From contig CAKZFX010000028.1 in NCBI GenBank assembly GCA_936908745.1, positions 1 through 21,510 on the forward strand: a DNA stretch of 21,510 nt, given 5' to 3'. The translations under genes were made by a program, and so were the position numbers. How positions within the stretch are numbered: position 1 is the stretch's first letter; each line of letters opens with the position of its first letter. This DNA is from an uncultured Chitinophagaceae bacterium. GTDB lineage: Bacteria; Bacteroidota; Bacteroidia; Chitinophagales; Chitinophagaceae. The notes under the pieces were generated by a model. It was not told the origin of the DNA. It worked only from the letters and a program-made list of their open reading frames with translations, and did no database searches. This document shows, one piece after another, positions 14,433 to 21,510 of this stretch.

Positions 14433-17400
14433 GTGAGATTAAAGAGTTTAGAAATCAAAGGATTTAAAAGCTTTGCCGATAAGACGATCGTGAATTTTGA
14501 CGATAATATTACCGGTATCGTAGGGCCAAACGGTTGCGGGAAATCCAATATCGTGGACAGTATCCGTTGGGTGATCGGTGAGCAAAAGATCAGCCACCTG
14601 CGAAGCGAAAACTTGGACAGCCTTGTGTTCAATGGCTCCAAAACCCGTAGCGCCAGTGGTCTTGCCGAGGTGAGCCTGACCTTTGAAAACACCAAGAACC
14701 TGTTACCCACAGAATTCAGCACGGTGACCATTACCCGCAAGTTTTATAAAAGCGGTGAATCGGAATATCGCCTGAACGATGTGCAATGCCGTCTCAAAGA
14801 CATCCAGAACCTGTTTATGGACACGGGTGTGAGCACGGACAGCTATGCCATCATCGAATTGGGCATGGTGGACGACCTGATCAAAGACAAAGACAACAGC
14901 CGCCGACGGATGCTGGAACAAGCCGCCGGTATTTCCATTTATAAAACAAGAAAGAAAGAAGCCAAACAGAAACTGGACGCCACGGAGCAGGACCTTGCCC
15001 GTATCGAAGACTTGCTGTTTGAGATCAATAACCAGTTGAAAGCGCTGGAAAGCCAGGCCAAAAAAGCCGAGAAATACCACGAGATCAAAAAGGATTACCG
15101 TGAAGTGAGCATTGAACTGGCCAAAGCCGCATTGGAAGGCTTTAACCTGACCTACAAAGAACTGAACGAACAACATGATGCGGAGACCGACAAACGCATC
15201 CGCATGGAAGCCGAAATAGCCAATGAAGAAGCGGCGCTGGAGCAGGAGAAAGTCGGCTTTATCGAAAAAGAAAGACAGTTGCAGAGCATGCAGCATGCTT
15301 TCAACGAACTGGTGCAGCAGGTACGTACCAAAGAGAATGAAAAAAACCTGGCCGCGCAGCGGTTGGAATATTTGAAAGAAAGAGAGACCAGCTTAAACGC
15401 CTTTTTGCAAAAAGCAGGCGGTCAGTTAAGCGGTATTGAAGAAAGTATCGGCTTCACCAAACTACAGGTAGAAGAAGAAACCAATTCACTGGAAGGGTTG
15501 ACCGAACAGTTGCAGCAGTTGAGCAACGAAGCAGCCCGCCAGCGGGAAACATTGGATGAGAAAAGAAAATCACTGGAATCGCTCCGCAGCGAATACCAGC
15601 AGGTACAGCGCAACCAGTTTGACGCCGAGAAAAAAGTGGCGGTAGCGGATACATCCGTACAAAACCTGCAACGTACCATTTCTCAAATAGAAGAAGAAAG
15701 AAAACAACGTGACGAGCAACGCCAGCAGTTTGACCAGGAACGTATCGTAAAAGAGAAAGAACTGGGTATCAAGAAAACGGACCTCGAGCAGTTGCAACAA
15801 CACCAGGAAAATACTAAAGAACAGATCCTGCAAACACAGTCCATCGTGGAAGGTTTGCGTAATGAACTGGCCGAAGAAACAAGAAAACTGGATGCCAAAA
15901 AGAACGAGCATGACCTGTTAAAGAGCATGATCGACTCTATGGAAGGGTATCCCGATTCGGTAAAATTCCTGCATAATAATACCAACTGGAGCCATACATC
16001 ACCGATCTTATCAGATGTATTGTATGTAAAAGAAGAATACAGGACAGCATTGGAAAACGTGCTGGAACCGTATCTTGGTTACTACGTGGTAAACAACCTG
16101 CAGGAAGGTTTGCAGGCGGTAAACCTGCTGGACCAGAATAAAAAAGGAAAAGCTAACTTCTTCCTGTTGGATAAAGTAAATGGCAGCGATGCCAGCAAGG
16201 CTTCTCATGCATTGGAAGGCGCTATTCCTGCGCTGAGTGTGGTAGAGGTGGACGAGAAGTATAAAAAACTGGCAGAACACCTGCTGGGCAATGTGTTTGT
16301 AGCTGATAGCGAAACAGCGTTGGAAAACAGCAATGGTTTCGTGGTGATTGAAAAGACAGGTAAATATGTAAAAGGAAAATACTCACTTACCGGCGGTAGC
16401 GTTGGTTTGATCGAAGGAAAGAAAATCGGTCGTGCCAAGAACCTGGAGAAGCTGCAGGACCAGATTGCGGTGCAGGATGAAGTGGTGGAGAAACTGCGCA
16501 GCGAAATCCAGTCACGTCACAATGAAGTGATCGCCTTTAACGAAGACCTGCGTGAAAATGCATTGAGAGAAACAGAAAGAGAAATACAACAACTCACCAA
16601 CCAGGTGTTTGCATTGCATAATAAGCTGGAAAACCTGCACTCAATGCAGACCAACAGCCAAACACGTTTGGAAGAACTGGCGCAGCAGATGCAGCAAACG
16701 CAACATTCAGTGGAAGGTGTACGCAATCAGCTGGCTGAATACAATGAGCAATTACTGTCTTACGGCACCAAGATGACCGAAGCGGAAGAATTGTTTAAAT
16801 CGGCTGAAACAGCGCATAATGAAGCGTCGCAACAGTACAACGAATTTAACCTGAATGTGACCCGCCAGCAGAGCAAGATCAATGCGTTGAAACAAGAGCT
16901 GGATTTCAAGAGCAACCAGTTGAATGATCTGCAACAGCAGGTTGAAAGCAATACAACCAGCTTATCTGATACTGTGACCAGCATTGAGCAATCATCTACA
17001 TCGTTGAAAGAAGTGGAAGATGCATTGGTGGAAATGATGAGAAGGAGGGAGGAAGAACAAACGGTACTGAACGAAGCTGACCAGGCTTATTACAATATCC
17101 GCAATCAACTCAGCGAGAAAGAAAGCGAACTGCGTCATAAAGTGAAAGAGAAAGAGCAGGTGGAACATTTGCTGGCAGCGATCAAAGACAAATTGAACGA
17201 ACTGAAACTGCAACTGGCCGGCACCAAAGAAAGGCTGGATGTGGAATTCCGTATCAAACTGGAAGATATTTTAGACCAGGCAAGAACATCTGAAACAGCG
17301 CTGGAAGAATTGCAGGAGAAAGCCGATCGTATGAAAAAGCGTTTGGAAAACCTCGGTGAGGTGAACCCGACGGCGATTGAAGCTTTCACTGAAATGAAAA

Positions 17401-17969
17401 AGCGGTATGAGTTCATCCTTGAACAAAAGAATGACCTTGTTACCGCTAAAGACAGCTTGTTAAAGACGATTGAAGAAGTGGAAGCATCGGCCAACCAGAA
17501 GTTCCTTGAGACCTTTAATATGGTAAAAGAGAACTTTATTAAAGTGTTTAAAACGTTGTTTACAGAAGACGATCATTGCGATCTTATCTTGGAAAACCCG
17601 GAAAACCTTGCTGAAACAGGTATCGACGTGGTAGCAAGACCGAAAGGTAAACGCCCGACTTCATTGACACAGCTCAGCGGTGGAGAAAGGACGCTGACAG
17701 CGACAGCCTTGTTGTTTGCGATCTACTTGATCAAACCAGCTCCGTTCTGTATCCTCGATGAGGTGGACGCCCCGCTGGATGATGCCAACGTAGGTAAATT
17801 CACCAATATGATCCGCCAGTTCAGTGATAACTCACAGTTTATCATTGTAACGCACAATAAGACCACCATGAGCACCGTGGATGTTATTTATGGTGTGACG
17901 ATGCAGGAGCCGGGTGTGAGCAAACTGGTGAGTGTGGACTTCAGGAATTTGCAGGAGAGCAAAAACTAA
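14433..17969 (+). CDS. smc: Chromosome segregation protein Smc
   Basis: A full-length 1178-residue SMC ATPase, the core of the bacterial condensin that organises and segregates chromosomes with ScpA and ScpB. The N-terminal head has RLKSLEIKGFKSFADKT and a Walker A GPNGCGKS (31-38). A long coiled coil follows to about 500, then the hinge (about 504-665, with GYPDSVKFL at its start and GKYSLTGGSVGLIEGKKIGR at its end), a returning coil, and the C-terminal head with the ABC signature LSGGE (1081-1085) and Walker B CILDEVDAPLDD (about 1106-1117). The start is GTG at 14433: an in-frame TAA lies directly before it, and the second codon begins the conserved N-terminus, so no other start is possible without losing it. 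scpA and scpB are not in this window. A terminator follows at 18009. Confidence 0.98.
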   Translation: MRLKSLEIKGFKSFADKTIVNFDDNITGIVGPNGCGKSNIVDSIRWVIGEQKISHLRSENLDSLVFNGSKTRSASGLAEVSLTFENTKNLLPTEFSTVTITRKFYKSGESEYRLNDVQCRLKDIQNLFMDTGVSTDSYAIIELGMVDDLIKDKDNSRRRMLEQAAGISIYKTRKKEAKQKLDATEQDLARIEDLLFEINNQLKALESQAKKAEKYHEIKKDYREVSIELAKAALEGFNLTYKELNEQHDAETDKRIRMEAEIANEEAALEQEKVGFIEKERQLQSMQHAFNELVQQVRTKENEKNLAAQRLEYLKERETSLNAFLQKAGGQLSGIEESIGFTKLQVEEETNSLEGLTEQLQQLSNEAARQRETLDEKRKSLESLRSEYQQVQRNQFDAEKKVAVADTSVQNLQRTISQIEEERKQRDEQRQQFDQERIVKEKELGIKKTDLEQLQQHQENTKEQILQTQSIVEGLRNELAEETRKLDAKKNEHDLLKSMIDSMEGYPDSVKFLHNNTNWSHTSPILSDVLYVKEEYRTALENVLEPYLGYYVVNNLQEGLQAVNLLDQNKKGKANFFLLDKVNGSDASKASHALEGAIPALSVVEVDEKYKKLAEHLLGNVFVADSETALENSNGFVVIEKTGKYVKGKYSLTGGSVGLIEGKKIGRAKNLEKLQDQIAVQDEVVEKLRSEIQSRHNEVIAFNEDLRENALRETEREIQQLTNQVFALHNKLENLHSMQTNSQTRLEELAQQMQQTQHSVEGVRNQLAEYNEQLLSYGTKMTEAEELFKSAETAHNEASQQYNEFNLNVTRQQSKINALKQELDFKSNQLNDLQQQVESNTTSLSDTVTSIEQSSTSLKEVEDALVEMMRRREEEQTVLNEADQAYYNIRNQLSEKESELRHKVKEKEQVEHLLAAIKDKLNELKLQLAGTKERLDVEFRIKLEDILDQARTSETALEELQEKADRMKKRLENLGEVNPTAIEAFTEMKKRYEFILEQKNDLVTAKDSLLKTIEEVEASANQKFLETFNMVKENFIKVFKTLFTEDDHCDLILENPENLAETGIDVVARPKGKRPTSLTQLSGGERTLTATALLFAIYLIKPAPFCILDEVDAPLDDANVGKFTNMIRQFSDNSQFIIVTHNKTTMSTVDVIYGVTMQEPGVSKLVSVDFRNLQESKN

Positions 17970-18008
17970 GGCTAAATTGAAAATCGAAATTCGAAAATGA
18001 AAAATAGA

Positions 18009-18036
18009 AGTCCTGCTGATGTGCAGGACTTTTTTT
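18009..18036 (+). terminator. Rho-independent terminator after smc
   Basis: AGTCCTGC (18009-18016) pairs perfectly with GCAGGACT (18023-18030) around a six-base loop, followed by at least six T residues (18031-18036). It lies 40 bp after the smc stop. The intervening sequence is a low-complexity stretch of AAAAT/CGAAATT words. The in-frame upstream extension of the DUF486 gene runs through this hairpin, which argues against that extension being translated. Confidence 0.85.
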
Positions 18037-18042
18037 ATTCTT

Positions 18043-18050
18043 TATTTTTG
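18043..18050 (+). promoter_or_regulatory. Putative -7 promoter box of the DUF486 gene
   Basis: TATTTTTG is an exact match to TAnnTTTG, placed after the smc terminator and 18 bases before the ATG at 18069. No convincing TTTG lies at the expected -33 position. Confidence 0.4.
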
Positions 18051-18068
18051 AAATTATATTTAATTCTC

Positions 18069-18407
18069 ATGCGCACCATACTCCTTCTCACTGCCTCCAA
18101 TATCTTTATGACCTTTGCCTGGTATTATCACCTGAAACATGAAGGCTGGCCATTGTGGAAAGCGATTGCCATCAGCTGGCTGATTGCTTTGTTTGAGTAT
18201 ATATTAATGGTGCCGGCCAATCGTTATGGCAAAGCAGAAGGCTTCAATTTATTCCAGTTGAAAATAACACAGGAAGTGATCACCCTGACCGTGTTTGGTT
18301 TCTTTGCCGTACTGGTCATGAAAGAGCCCTTTCACTGGAAATACCTTGTGAGTTTTACGCTGCTATTGGCTGCGGCTTTTTTTATGTTCAGCAAAAAGTT
18401 TGGATAA
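18069..18407 (+). CDS. DUF486 / DMT-superfamily small membrane protein
   Basis: A 112-residue integral membrane protein of the DUF486 (COG3169) family, related to half-size DMT transporters. It has four predicted helices: residues 1-18 (ILLLTASNIFMTFAWYYHLK), 30-48 (AIAISWLIALFEYILMVPAN), 65-85 (ITQEVITLTVFGFFAVLVMK) and 90-108 (LVSFTLLLAAAFFMF). The motif EYILMVPANRYG and the QLKITQEVITL segment are characteristic. Small DMT proteins usually act as dimers; no transport substrate is known for this family. ATG 18069 fits the first helix; a longer in-frame start at 17997 overlaps the smc terminator and adds a non-conserved tail. Its stop is one base from the convergent small membrane protein gene. 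Confidence 0.9.
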   Translation: MRTILLLTASNIFMTFAWYYHLKHEGWPLWKAIAISWLIALFEYILMVPANRYGKAEGFNLFQLKITQEVITLTVFGFFAVLVMKEPFHWKYLVSFTLLLAAAFFMFSKKFG

Positions 18408-18408
18408 A

Positions 18409-18669
18409 TCAGTCAGCCGAAGTACGGTTTTGTTCTTTACTGCTTCGCTGGCGGCGGATCAGGTCTGATTTCATTTTATGGACAAATGCGCTGCCACAGA
18501 AAATAACACCGGCAGTCATTAATGCAGACGATAAAAGCCCCCAGTAGTACCAGTCGTCTGATTTGGGGCGTTCGAAGAATACAAAGAAGATCGTGAAAAC
18601 GGAACCCATGATACAGGCAATACCGATCAGTATTTTAGTAAGAAAACGCTCCTGGTGCGAATTTGACAT
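18409..18669 (-). CDS. Small two-helix membrane protein, hypothetical
   Basis: An 86-residue protein with two predicted transmembrane helices (ILIGIACIMGSVFTIFFVFF, about 13-32, and WYYWGLLSSALMTAGVIFCG, about 40-59). A short loop ERPKSDDW lies between them and a strongly basic C-terminal tail (KSDLIRRQRSSKEQNR) is probably cytoplasmic. No family recognised. ATG 18669 is the only ATG giving both helices. A TAATTTTG box on the minus strand (18699-18706) is a good -7 candidate 29 bases upstream. Convergent with the DUF486 gene, from which its stop is separated by one base; divergent from the peroxiredoxin-like gene. Confidence 0.75.
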   Translation of the reverse strand: MSNSHQERFLTKILIGIACIMGSVFTIFFVFFERPKSDDWYYWGLLSSALMTAGVIFCGSAFVHKMKSDLIRRQRSSKEQNRTSAD

Positions 18670-18698
18670 GCTGTTAGGATTTGGTCAAGATTATTCTG

Positions 18699-18706
18699 CA
18701 AAATTA
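18699..18706 (-). promoter_or_regulatory. Putative -7 promoter box of the two-helix membrane protein gene
   Basis: The minus strand reads TAATTTTG, an exact TAnnTTTG match, 29 bases upstream of the ATG at 18669. No clear TTTG was found at the matching -33 position. Confidence 0.4.
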
Positions 18707-18786
18707 CGAAAAATCCAGATTGTTAAGAAGAACGCAACTTTTCGGTCTCTTTTCTCGTCTTTATAGATATACTTTTAACTTGCAGT

Positions 18787-19374
18787 ATGAAGAAAATTAT
18801 TGCATCCCTTGTAGTCATTTTTAGTTCCGTTTTACTGTTTGCACAGGAAGCGCCGGAAGGATTGTTCATCAATTCAAAAGCGCCGGATTTCAAAGCCAAA
18901 GATCAGAATGGAAATGAAGTGCGGTTGAAAGACCTGCTGAAAGACGGCAAGAAAGTGGTGCTGGTTTTTTATCGTGGCAACTGGTGCCCTTATTGCAATC
19001 GTCACCTGAAACGCCTGGAAGATTCCTTGCAACTGATAAAAGACAAGAACGCTGTGCTGGTAGCCGTTACGCCCGAAAAACCGGATGGTATTGAAAAGAC
19101 GGTGGAGAAAACAAAGGCTGAATATTCTATTTTATACGACGAGGGTTTGAAGATCATGAAAGCCTATGAAGTAAAATCATTGGTTCCTGAAAATACAGTC
19201 ACACGTTACCGAAATACAGGCATTGATTTAGAAAAGATAAATGGTAAGGATTGGAATTACCTGCCGGTGCCTGCTGTGTATATCATCGACAAAGAAGCAA
19301 ATATTACCTATCGTTTCTTTAACCAGGATTATAAGAAGCGGCCAAGCGTGGAGGAGATATTGAAGAACCTTTAG
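18787..19374 (+). CDS. Exported peroxiredoxin/thioredoxin-like protein (AhpC/TSA family)
   Basis: A 195-residue thioredoxin-fold protein with a Sec signal peptide (MKKIIASLVVIFSSVLLFAQ). The mature part starts with the AhpC/TSA pattern APDFKAKDQNGNEVRLKDLL (32-51), then VVLVFYRGNWCPYCNRHLKRLE with Cys 67 and Cys 70 (CPYC), and ends with VPAVYIIDKEANITYRFFNQDY. FYRGNWCPYC is typical of the Prx-like2/AhpC-type branch, which reduces peroxides or acts as a thiol-disulfide reductase. The location is periplasmic. It is a single gene, divergent from the two-helix membrane protein gene, with no partner reductase next to it. Confidence 0.9.
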   Translation: MKKIIASLVVIFSSVLLFAQEAPEGLFINSKAPDFKAKDQNGNEVRLKDLLKDGKKVVLVFYRGNWCPYCNRHLKRLEDSLQLIKDKNAVLVAVTPEKPDGIEKTVEKTKAEYSILYDEGLKIMKAYEVKSLVPENTVTRYRNTGIDLEKINGKDWNYLPVPAVYIIDKEANITYRFFNQDYKKRPSVEEILKNL

Positions 19375-19650
19375 GCTGAGTCGGGAGTCAATAGTCGGGA
19401 GTGCTTAAAGCGGGAATTCTCTGGGTTATTTTTTTACCGCTGAGAACGGGAGGAGCAGAACTTTAGGAAAAATCTTTTTGTAAACAACTCTCTGCGGTTA
19501 TTTTCTTACCACATAGATACATAGGAGCATAAGAACACATAGTTATTAGCCTGGAGTCTTTAGTCAAGAGTGATAGCCGGAAGTTTCTATATCAGTTTAA
19601 ACGTTCTGCTTTAAGAACTACAAATCAAAAACTATAAACTACCAACTAAT
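19375..19650. repeat. Non-coding region of mixed short repeats
   Basis: No gene is seen in these 276 bases. Four repeat types are visible. AGTCGGGAGT occurs at 19379-19388 and 19393-19402, with a related TAGTCAAGAGT at about 19560-19571. A TTACCGCTGAGAAC word (19434-19447) has an inverted diverged partner at 19487-19500 whose complement reads TAACCGCAGAGAGT. The 37-nt CATAG repeat is at 19506-19542. An AACTA/CAAATCAAAAACTATAAACTA stretch lies near 19618-19645. The minus-strand BNR gene stops at the right edge. Confidence 0.7.
19506..19542 (+). repeat. Third copy of the 37-nt CATAG repeat
   Basis: It has the same length as the copy at 1399-1435 and agrees at 30 of 37 positions counted by hand. 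It starts with TTACCACATAG and ends with CACATAG. It stands alone here, without an inverted partner. Confidence 0.8.
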
Positions 19651-20694
19651 TTACTTCCACACAATCTTCCCCACCTTTCCATTTTCGCCGGCGAGGTAAA
19701 TAGAAGTGCCGAGTTTGGCAATACGGTTTACGTGAAAACTTTCTTTACTGATCCATTCCCAGTTCTTTCCGCCATCGGCTGAGTAGTCAACACCATTCAA
19801 TCCACAAGCCAGCACATCATTCTTAGAAAGAAATTCAACGCAACTGCGGTAGCCATTCGGCGGGCGTTTTGGGTATTTCCATTTTTTGCCGCCATCGTAG
19901 CTATAATAGCAATTCTTATCTTTTAAATTTTTATCACTGAAATCCCCACCCACCACGATCATTCTTCTCGAAGGGCGATCAGGAATACCATCATCAAATA
20001 CATCAATTGAATTAGCGCCGGTGCTTTCTTTTCCTTGCAGCAATGGCAGATCGGTCACAAACTCATCCGTTATCATCCGTGATCGGCGGCCTCCGCTTAC
20101 GATAAAGAAATCATCATTGGCAAAGAGACGGATATTGGTACCGCTGGCTGCAAAAAACGCTTCGCCGGAATCAACCGCCAAACGATTATGCGGCAGCGTC
20201 AGTTGTTGCCATGTATTGCCCCCATCTCTGGTTTCGGCCATATAGGCTTTACCATTGATCGGGTCGCCGATAACACGGCCATGTAAGGGTGTGGCAAAAT
20301 CCATAGCGTCGAGAAACATGCCCTTGGTTTTATCTTCAAATACCACTTTCCATGTTTCGCCACCGTCGTTTGTTCTTAAAATATAAGCGGGTTCGGCTAC
20401 AGCCATGATGATGGCTGTGTTGGCGTCAAACGCCTCTATATCCCTGAACTCTTTTTTCTCAAATCCTTTTACCGTGATCCAGTTCCAATTCTTGCCGCCA
20501 TTGGTGGAGCGGCCCACGAGTCCATTGCTGCCGCTTACCCAAACCACGTTATCATTGACCACGGACAGACCGCGGAGGCTGGTTTTAATACCTTGTGTCA
20601 ATATGATTACTTCGGGATCTGCTTTGGGACGGAAACCGGAAAAGGAAAAAACCAATAAACACAAAAGGAGGGTGAGGGGCCAATGCTTTGTCAT
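19651..20694 (-). CDS. Ycf48-like BNR-repeat exported protein
   Basis: A 347-residue protein with a signal peptide (MTKHWPLTLLLCLLVFSFSG) and a beta-propeller made of BNR/Asp-box repeats: STNGGKNW, TNDGGETW, TRDGGNTW, SYDGGKKW and SADGGKNW, spaced through the whole length. This is the YCF48/HCF136-like layout, known in photosystem II assembly in phototrophs, but the many Bacteroidota relatives have no photosynthetic role and are often called oxidoreductase or glycosyl-hydrolase-like without proof. The location is periplasmic or extracellular. The start at ATG 20694 follows the rhodanese-thioredoxin stop by 19 bp, so the two are probably one operon. Confidence 0.88.
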   Translation of the reverse strand: MTKHWPLTLLLCLLVFSFSGFRPKADPEVIILTQGIKTSLRGLSVVNDNVVWVSGSNGLVGRSTNGGKNWNWITVKGFEKKEFRDIEAFDANTAIIMAVAEPAYILRTNDGGETWKVVFEDKTKGMFLDAMDFATPLHGRVIGDPINGKAYMAETRDGGNTWQQLTLPHNRLAVDSGEAFFAASGTNIRLFANDDFFIVSGGRRSRMITDEFVTDLPLLQGKESTGANSIDVFDDGIPDRPSRRMIVVGGDFSDKNLKDKNCYYSYDGGKKWKYPKRPPNGYRSCVEFLSKNDVLACGLNGVDYSADGGKNWEWISKESFHVNRIAKLGTSIYLAGENGKVGKIVWK

Positions 20695-20713
20695 GCTACT
20701 AAGTTCGGGTTTA

Positions 20714-21409
20714 CTATTTTAATTGCGAAACCAGTTCTTCTTTACTTACAATTCCTTCTTTTCGCCATGTTTCTTTCCCGTTTTTATAAACGATAAACGA
20801 AGGGATGGGGCTGATGCCGAGTGTTGTCATTACCTCTGTATGTACTCCTGCGTCAACTTTTAGTAGTTGAAAATGTACCGAGCTGTCTTTTTGTAATTCT
20901 TCGATTACAGGTTTCATTTTTACACAGGGCGGGCACCAGTCGGCGCCAAAATCAACGAGCACAGTTTTATCTTTGGGTAAAGCTGCCCAATATTCATCAA
21001 TCGTCATTTGCTTTTCGGCCGAAGGGGCTTCAATGGCTTTACCGGCTTTTTTCCAATCCCGGATGCCACCGGCAAGATCAACCACCTGCGTGAAACCGTT
21101 ATTTTTTAACCAGGTGGCAGCGGCCGAGCTACGTCCGCCTGCAAGGCAATAAACATAGACAGGTTTGTTTTTATCGAGGTAGCTGACTCTTTCTTTGAAT
21201 TGTTCCGCATTGTTCCAATCGGCGGAAAGGGCATTTTTGAGGTGGCCACCGGCAAATTCACCAGCTGTGCGCACATCCAGTACCTGCACATCTTTACTGG
21301 TGATGGCTTTTTCAAAGTCGTCGGGGGAAACAGCAGCAGGCTGGCTGCGGCAGCTGTAAAACAGAAATAAAAAATACAAAAGAAACGGCAGTGAGGTAGG
21401 GAGTACCAA
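20714..21409 (-). CDS. Rhodanese-thioredoxin fusion, probable lipoprotein, 5' end uncertain
   Basis: A 231-residue reading frame. After a hydrophobic N-terminus and FLFYSC (Cys 20, a weak lipobox) comes a rhodanese domain (about 27-125; VQVLDVRTAGEFAGGHLKNA, active-site loop CLAGGRS with Cys 88, DLAGGIRDW). A thioredoxin domain follows (about 130-231; VDFGADWCPPCVKMKP with Cys 159 and 162, IPSFIVYKNGKETWRKEG). Both catalytic Cys sites are intact, so sulfur transfer and thiol-disulfide exchange in the periplasm are likely. The only start codons in frame are TTG (21409 or 21379); no ATG exists and the frame runs open to the window end. The signal lacks a basic N-terminus. The true start was probably lost where the sequence turns GC-rich (about 21385-21510). 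The coordinates given are provisional. Confidence 0.82.
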   Translation of the reverse strand: MVLPTSLPFLLYFLFLFYSCRSQPAAVSPDDFEKAITSKDVQVLDVRTAGEFAGGHLKNALSADWNNAEQFKERVSYLDKNKPVYVYCLAGGRSSAAATWLKNNGFTQVVDLAGGIRDWKKAGKAIEAPSAEKQMTIDEYWAALPKDKTVLVDFGADWCPPCVKMKPVIEELQKDSSVHFQLLKVDAGVHTEVMTTLGISPIPSFIVYKNGKETWRKEGIVSKEELVSQLK

Positions 21410-21510
21410 GGGAGGTGACCCAAATAGGGTGGTCAGGGAAGACCTCTCACCTTCTCCGGCGGGGGGAGGCCTGGGGGATGGGAAGGAGTCAGCACTGGGG
21501 CACCATGACC
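21390..21510. other. GC-rich end of window unlike the rest; possible chimeric or foreign DNA
   Basis: The last ~110 bases are very GC-rich, with CCTCCC/GGGAGG words unlike anything else here. On the minus strand a pyrimidine-rich run ending in CCCCCAG precedes GCCTCCCCCC, then GAAGGTGAGAGG, which resembles a mammalian splice acceptor, exon and donor. I see no bacterial gene in it. Confidence 0.5.

Noticed and set aside
14703..17494. Many long minus-strand reading frames opposite smc
   Set aside because: They are antisense shadows of the smc coiled coil with Phe/Leu/Ser-rich low-complexity translations and no recognisable domains.
17997..18068. Longer start for the DUF486 membrane protein
   Set aside because: The extension runs through the smc terminator hairpin and T-run, and the family begins at the ATG at 18069.

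Overview
The window (21,510 bp) looks like a chromosomal piece from a Bacteroidota member, most likely Chitinophagaceae or a near relative. The reasons are poor Shine-Dalgarno sites, several matches to the Bacteroidota -7 promoter box TAnnTTTG, many Sec/lipoprotein exports, a carboxypeptidase-regulatory-domain protein, a Ycf48-like BNR protein, and an Smc typical of the phylum. The assignment is inferred from protein style, not from a marker gene. No rRNA, tRNA, transposase, prophage or CRISPR array was seen.

Layout. 1-1354 (+): the end of a DUF3857/transglutaminase-like protein, apparently split by a one-base frameshift near base 50, then a strong terminator and a near-palindromic pair of 37-nt CATAG repeats. 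1493-4223 (-): glycerate 2-kinase followed by a Gfo/Idh/MocA oxidoreductase carrying a Cys cluster, probably one operon. 4388-5544 (+): an exported carboxypeptidase-regulatory-domain protein and a VOC protein. 5554-8927 (-): two lipoproteins (one coiled-coil, one DUF4440/SnoaL-like), a penicillin-binding-type serine hydrolase and a PhnB-like VOC protein. 9059-11086 (-): a small protein with DnaJ-type CxxCxGxG zinc motifs, and a serine hydrolase with C-terminal TPRs. 11211-13248 (-): an AT-rich gene for a RelA/SpoT synthetase-domain protein, followed by a peptidyl-tRNA-hydrolase-2-like gene and an overlapping unknown gene. 13372-14136 (-): an exported unknown protein. 14433-18407 (+): smc from a GTG start, its terminator, and a DUF486 membrane protein. 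18409-19374: a small two-helix membrane protein (-) and an exported peroxiredoxin-like protein (+). 19375-19650: non-coding DNA made of several short repeat families. 19651-21409 (-): a rhodanese-thioredoxin fusion protein followed by a Ycf48-like protein.

The most interesting segment is 11211-13248. An alarmone-synthetase-fold protein with intact catalytic-type residues and a large C-terminal extension lies 45 bp upstream of a PTH2-fold protein on the same strand. Known toxic relatives (toxSAS) act on the CCA end of tRNA, and PTH2 enzymes act on the 3' end of peptidyl-tRNA, so a tRNA-centred toxin/defence module is a reasonable but unproven hypothesis.

Both ends of the window look unreliable: a frameshift in the first 60 bases, and a GC-rich last ~110 bases that do not resemble the rest and look eukaryote-like. 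The window may be a whole contig with imperfect or chimeric ends.
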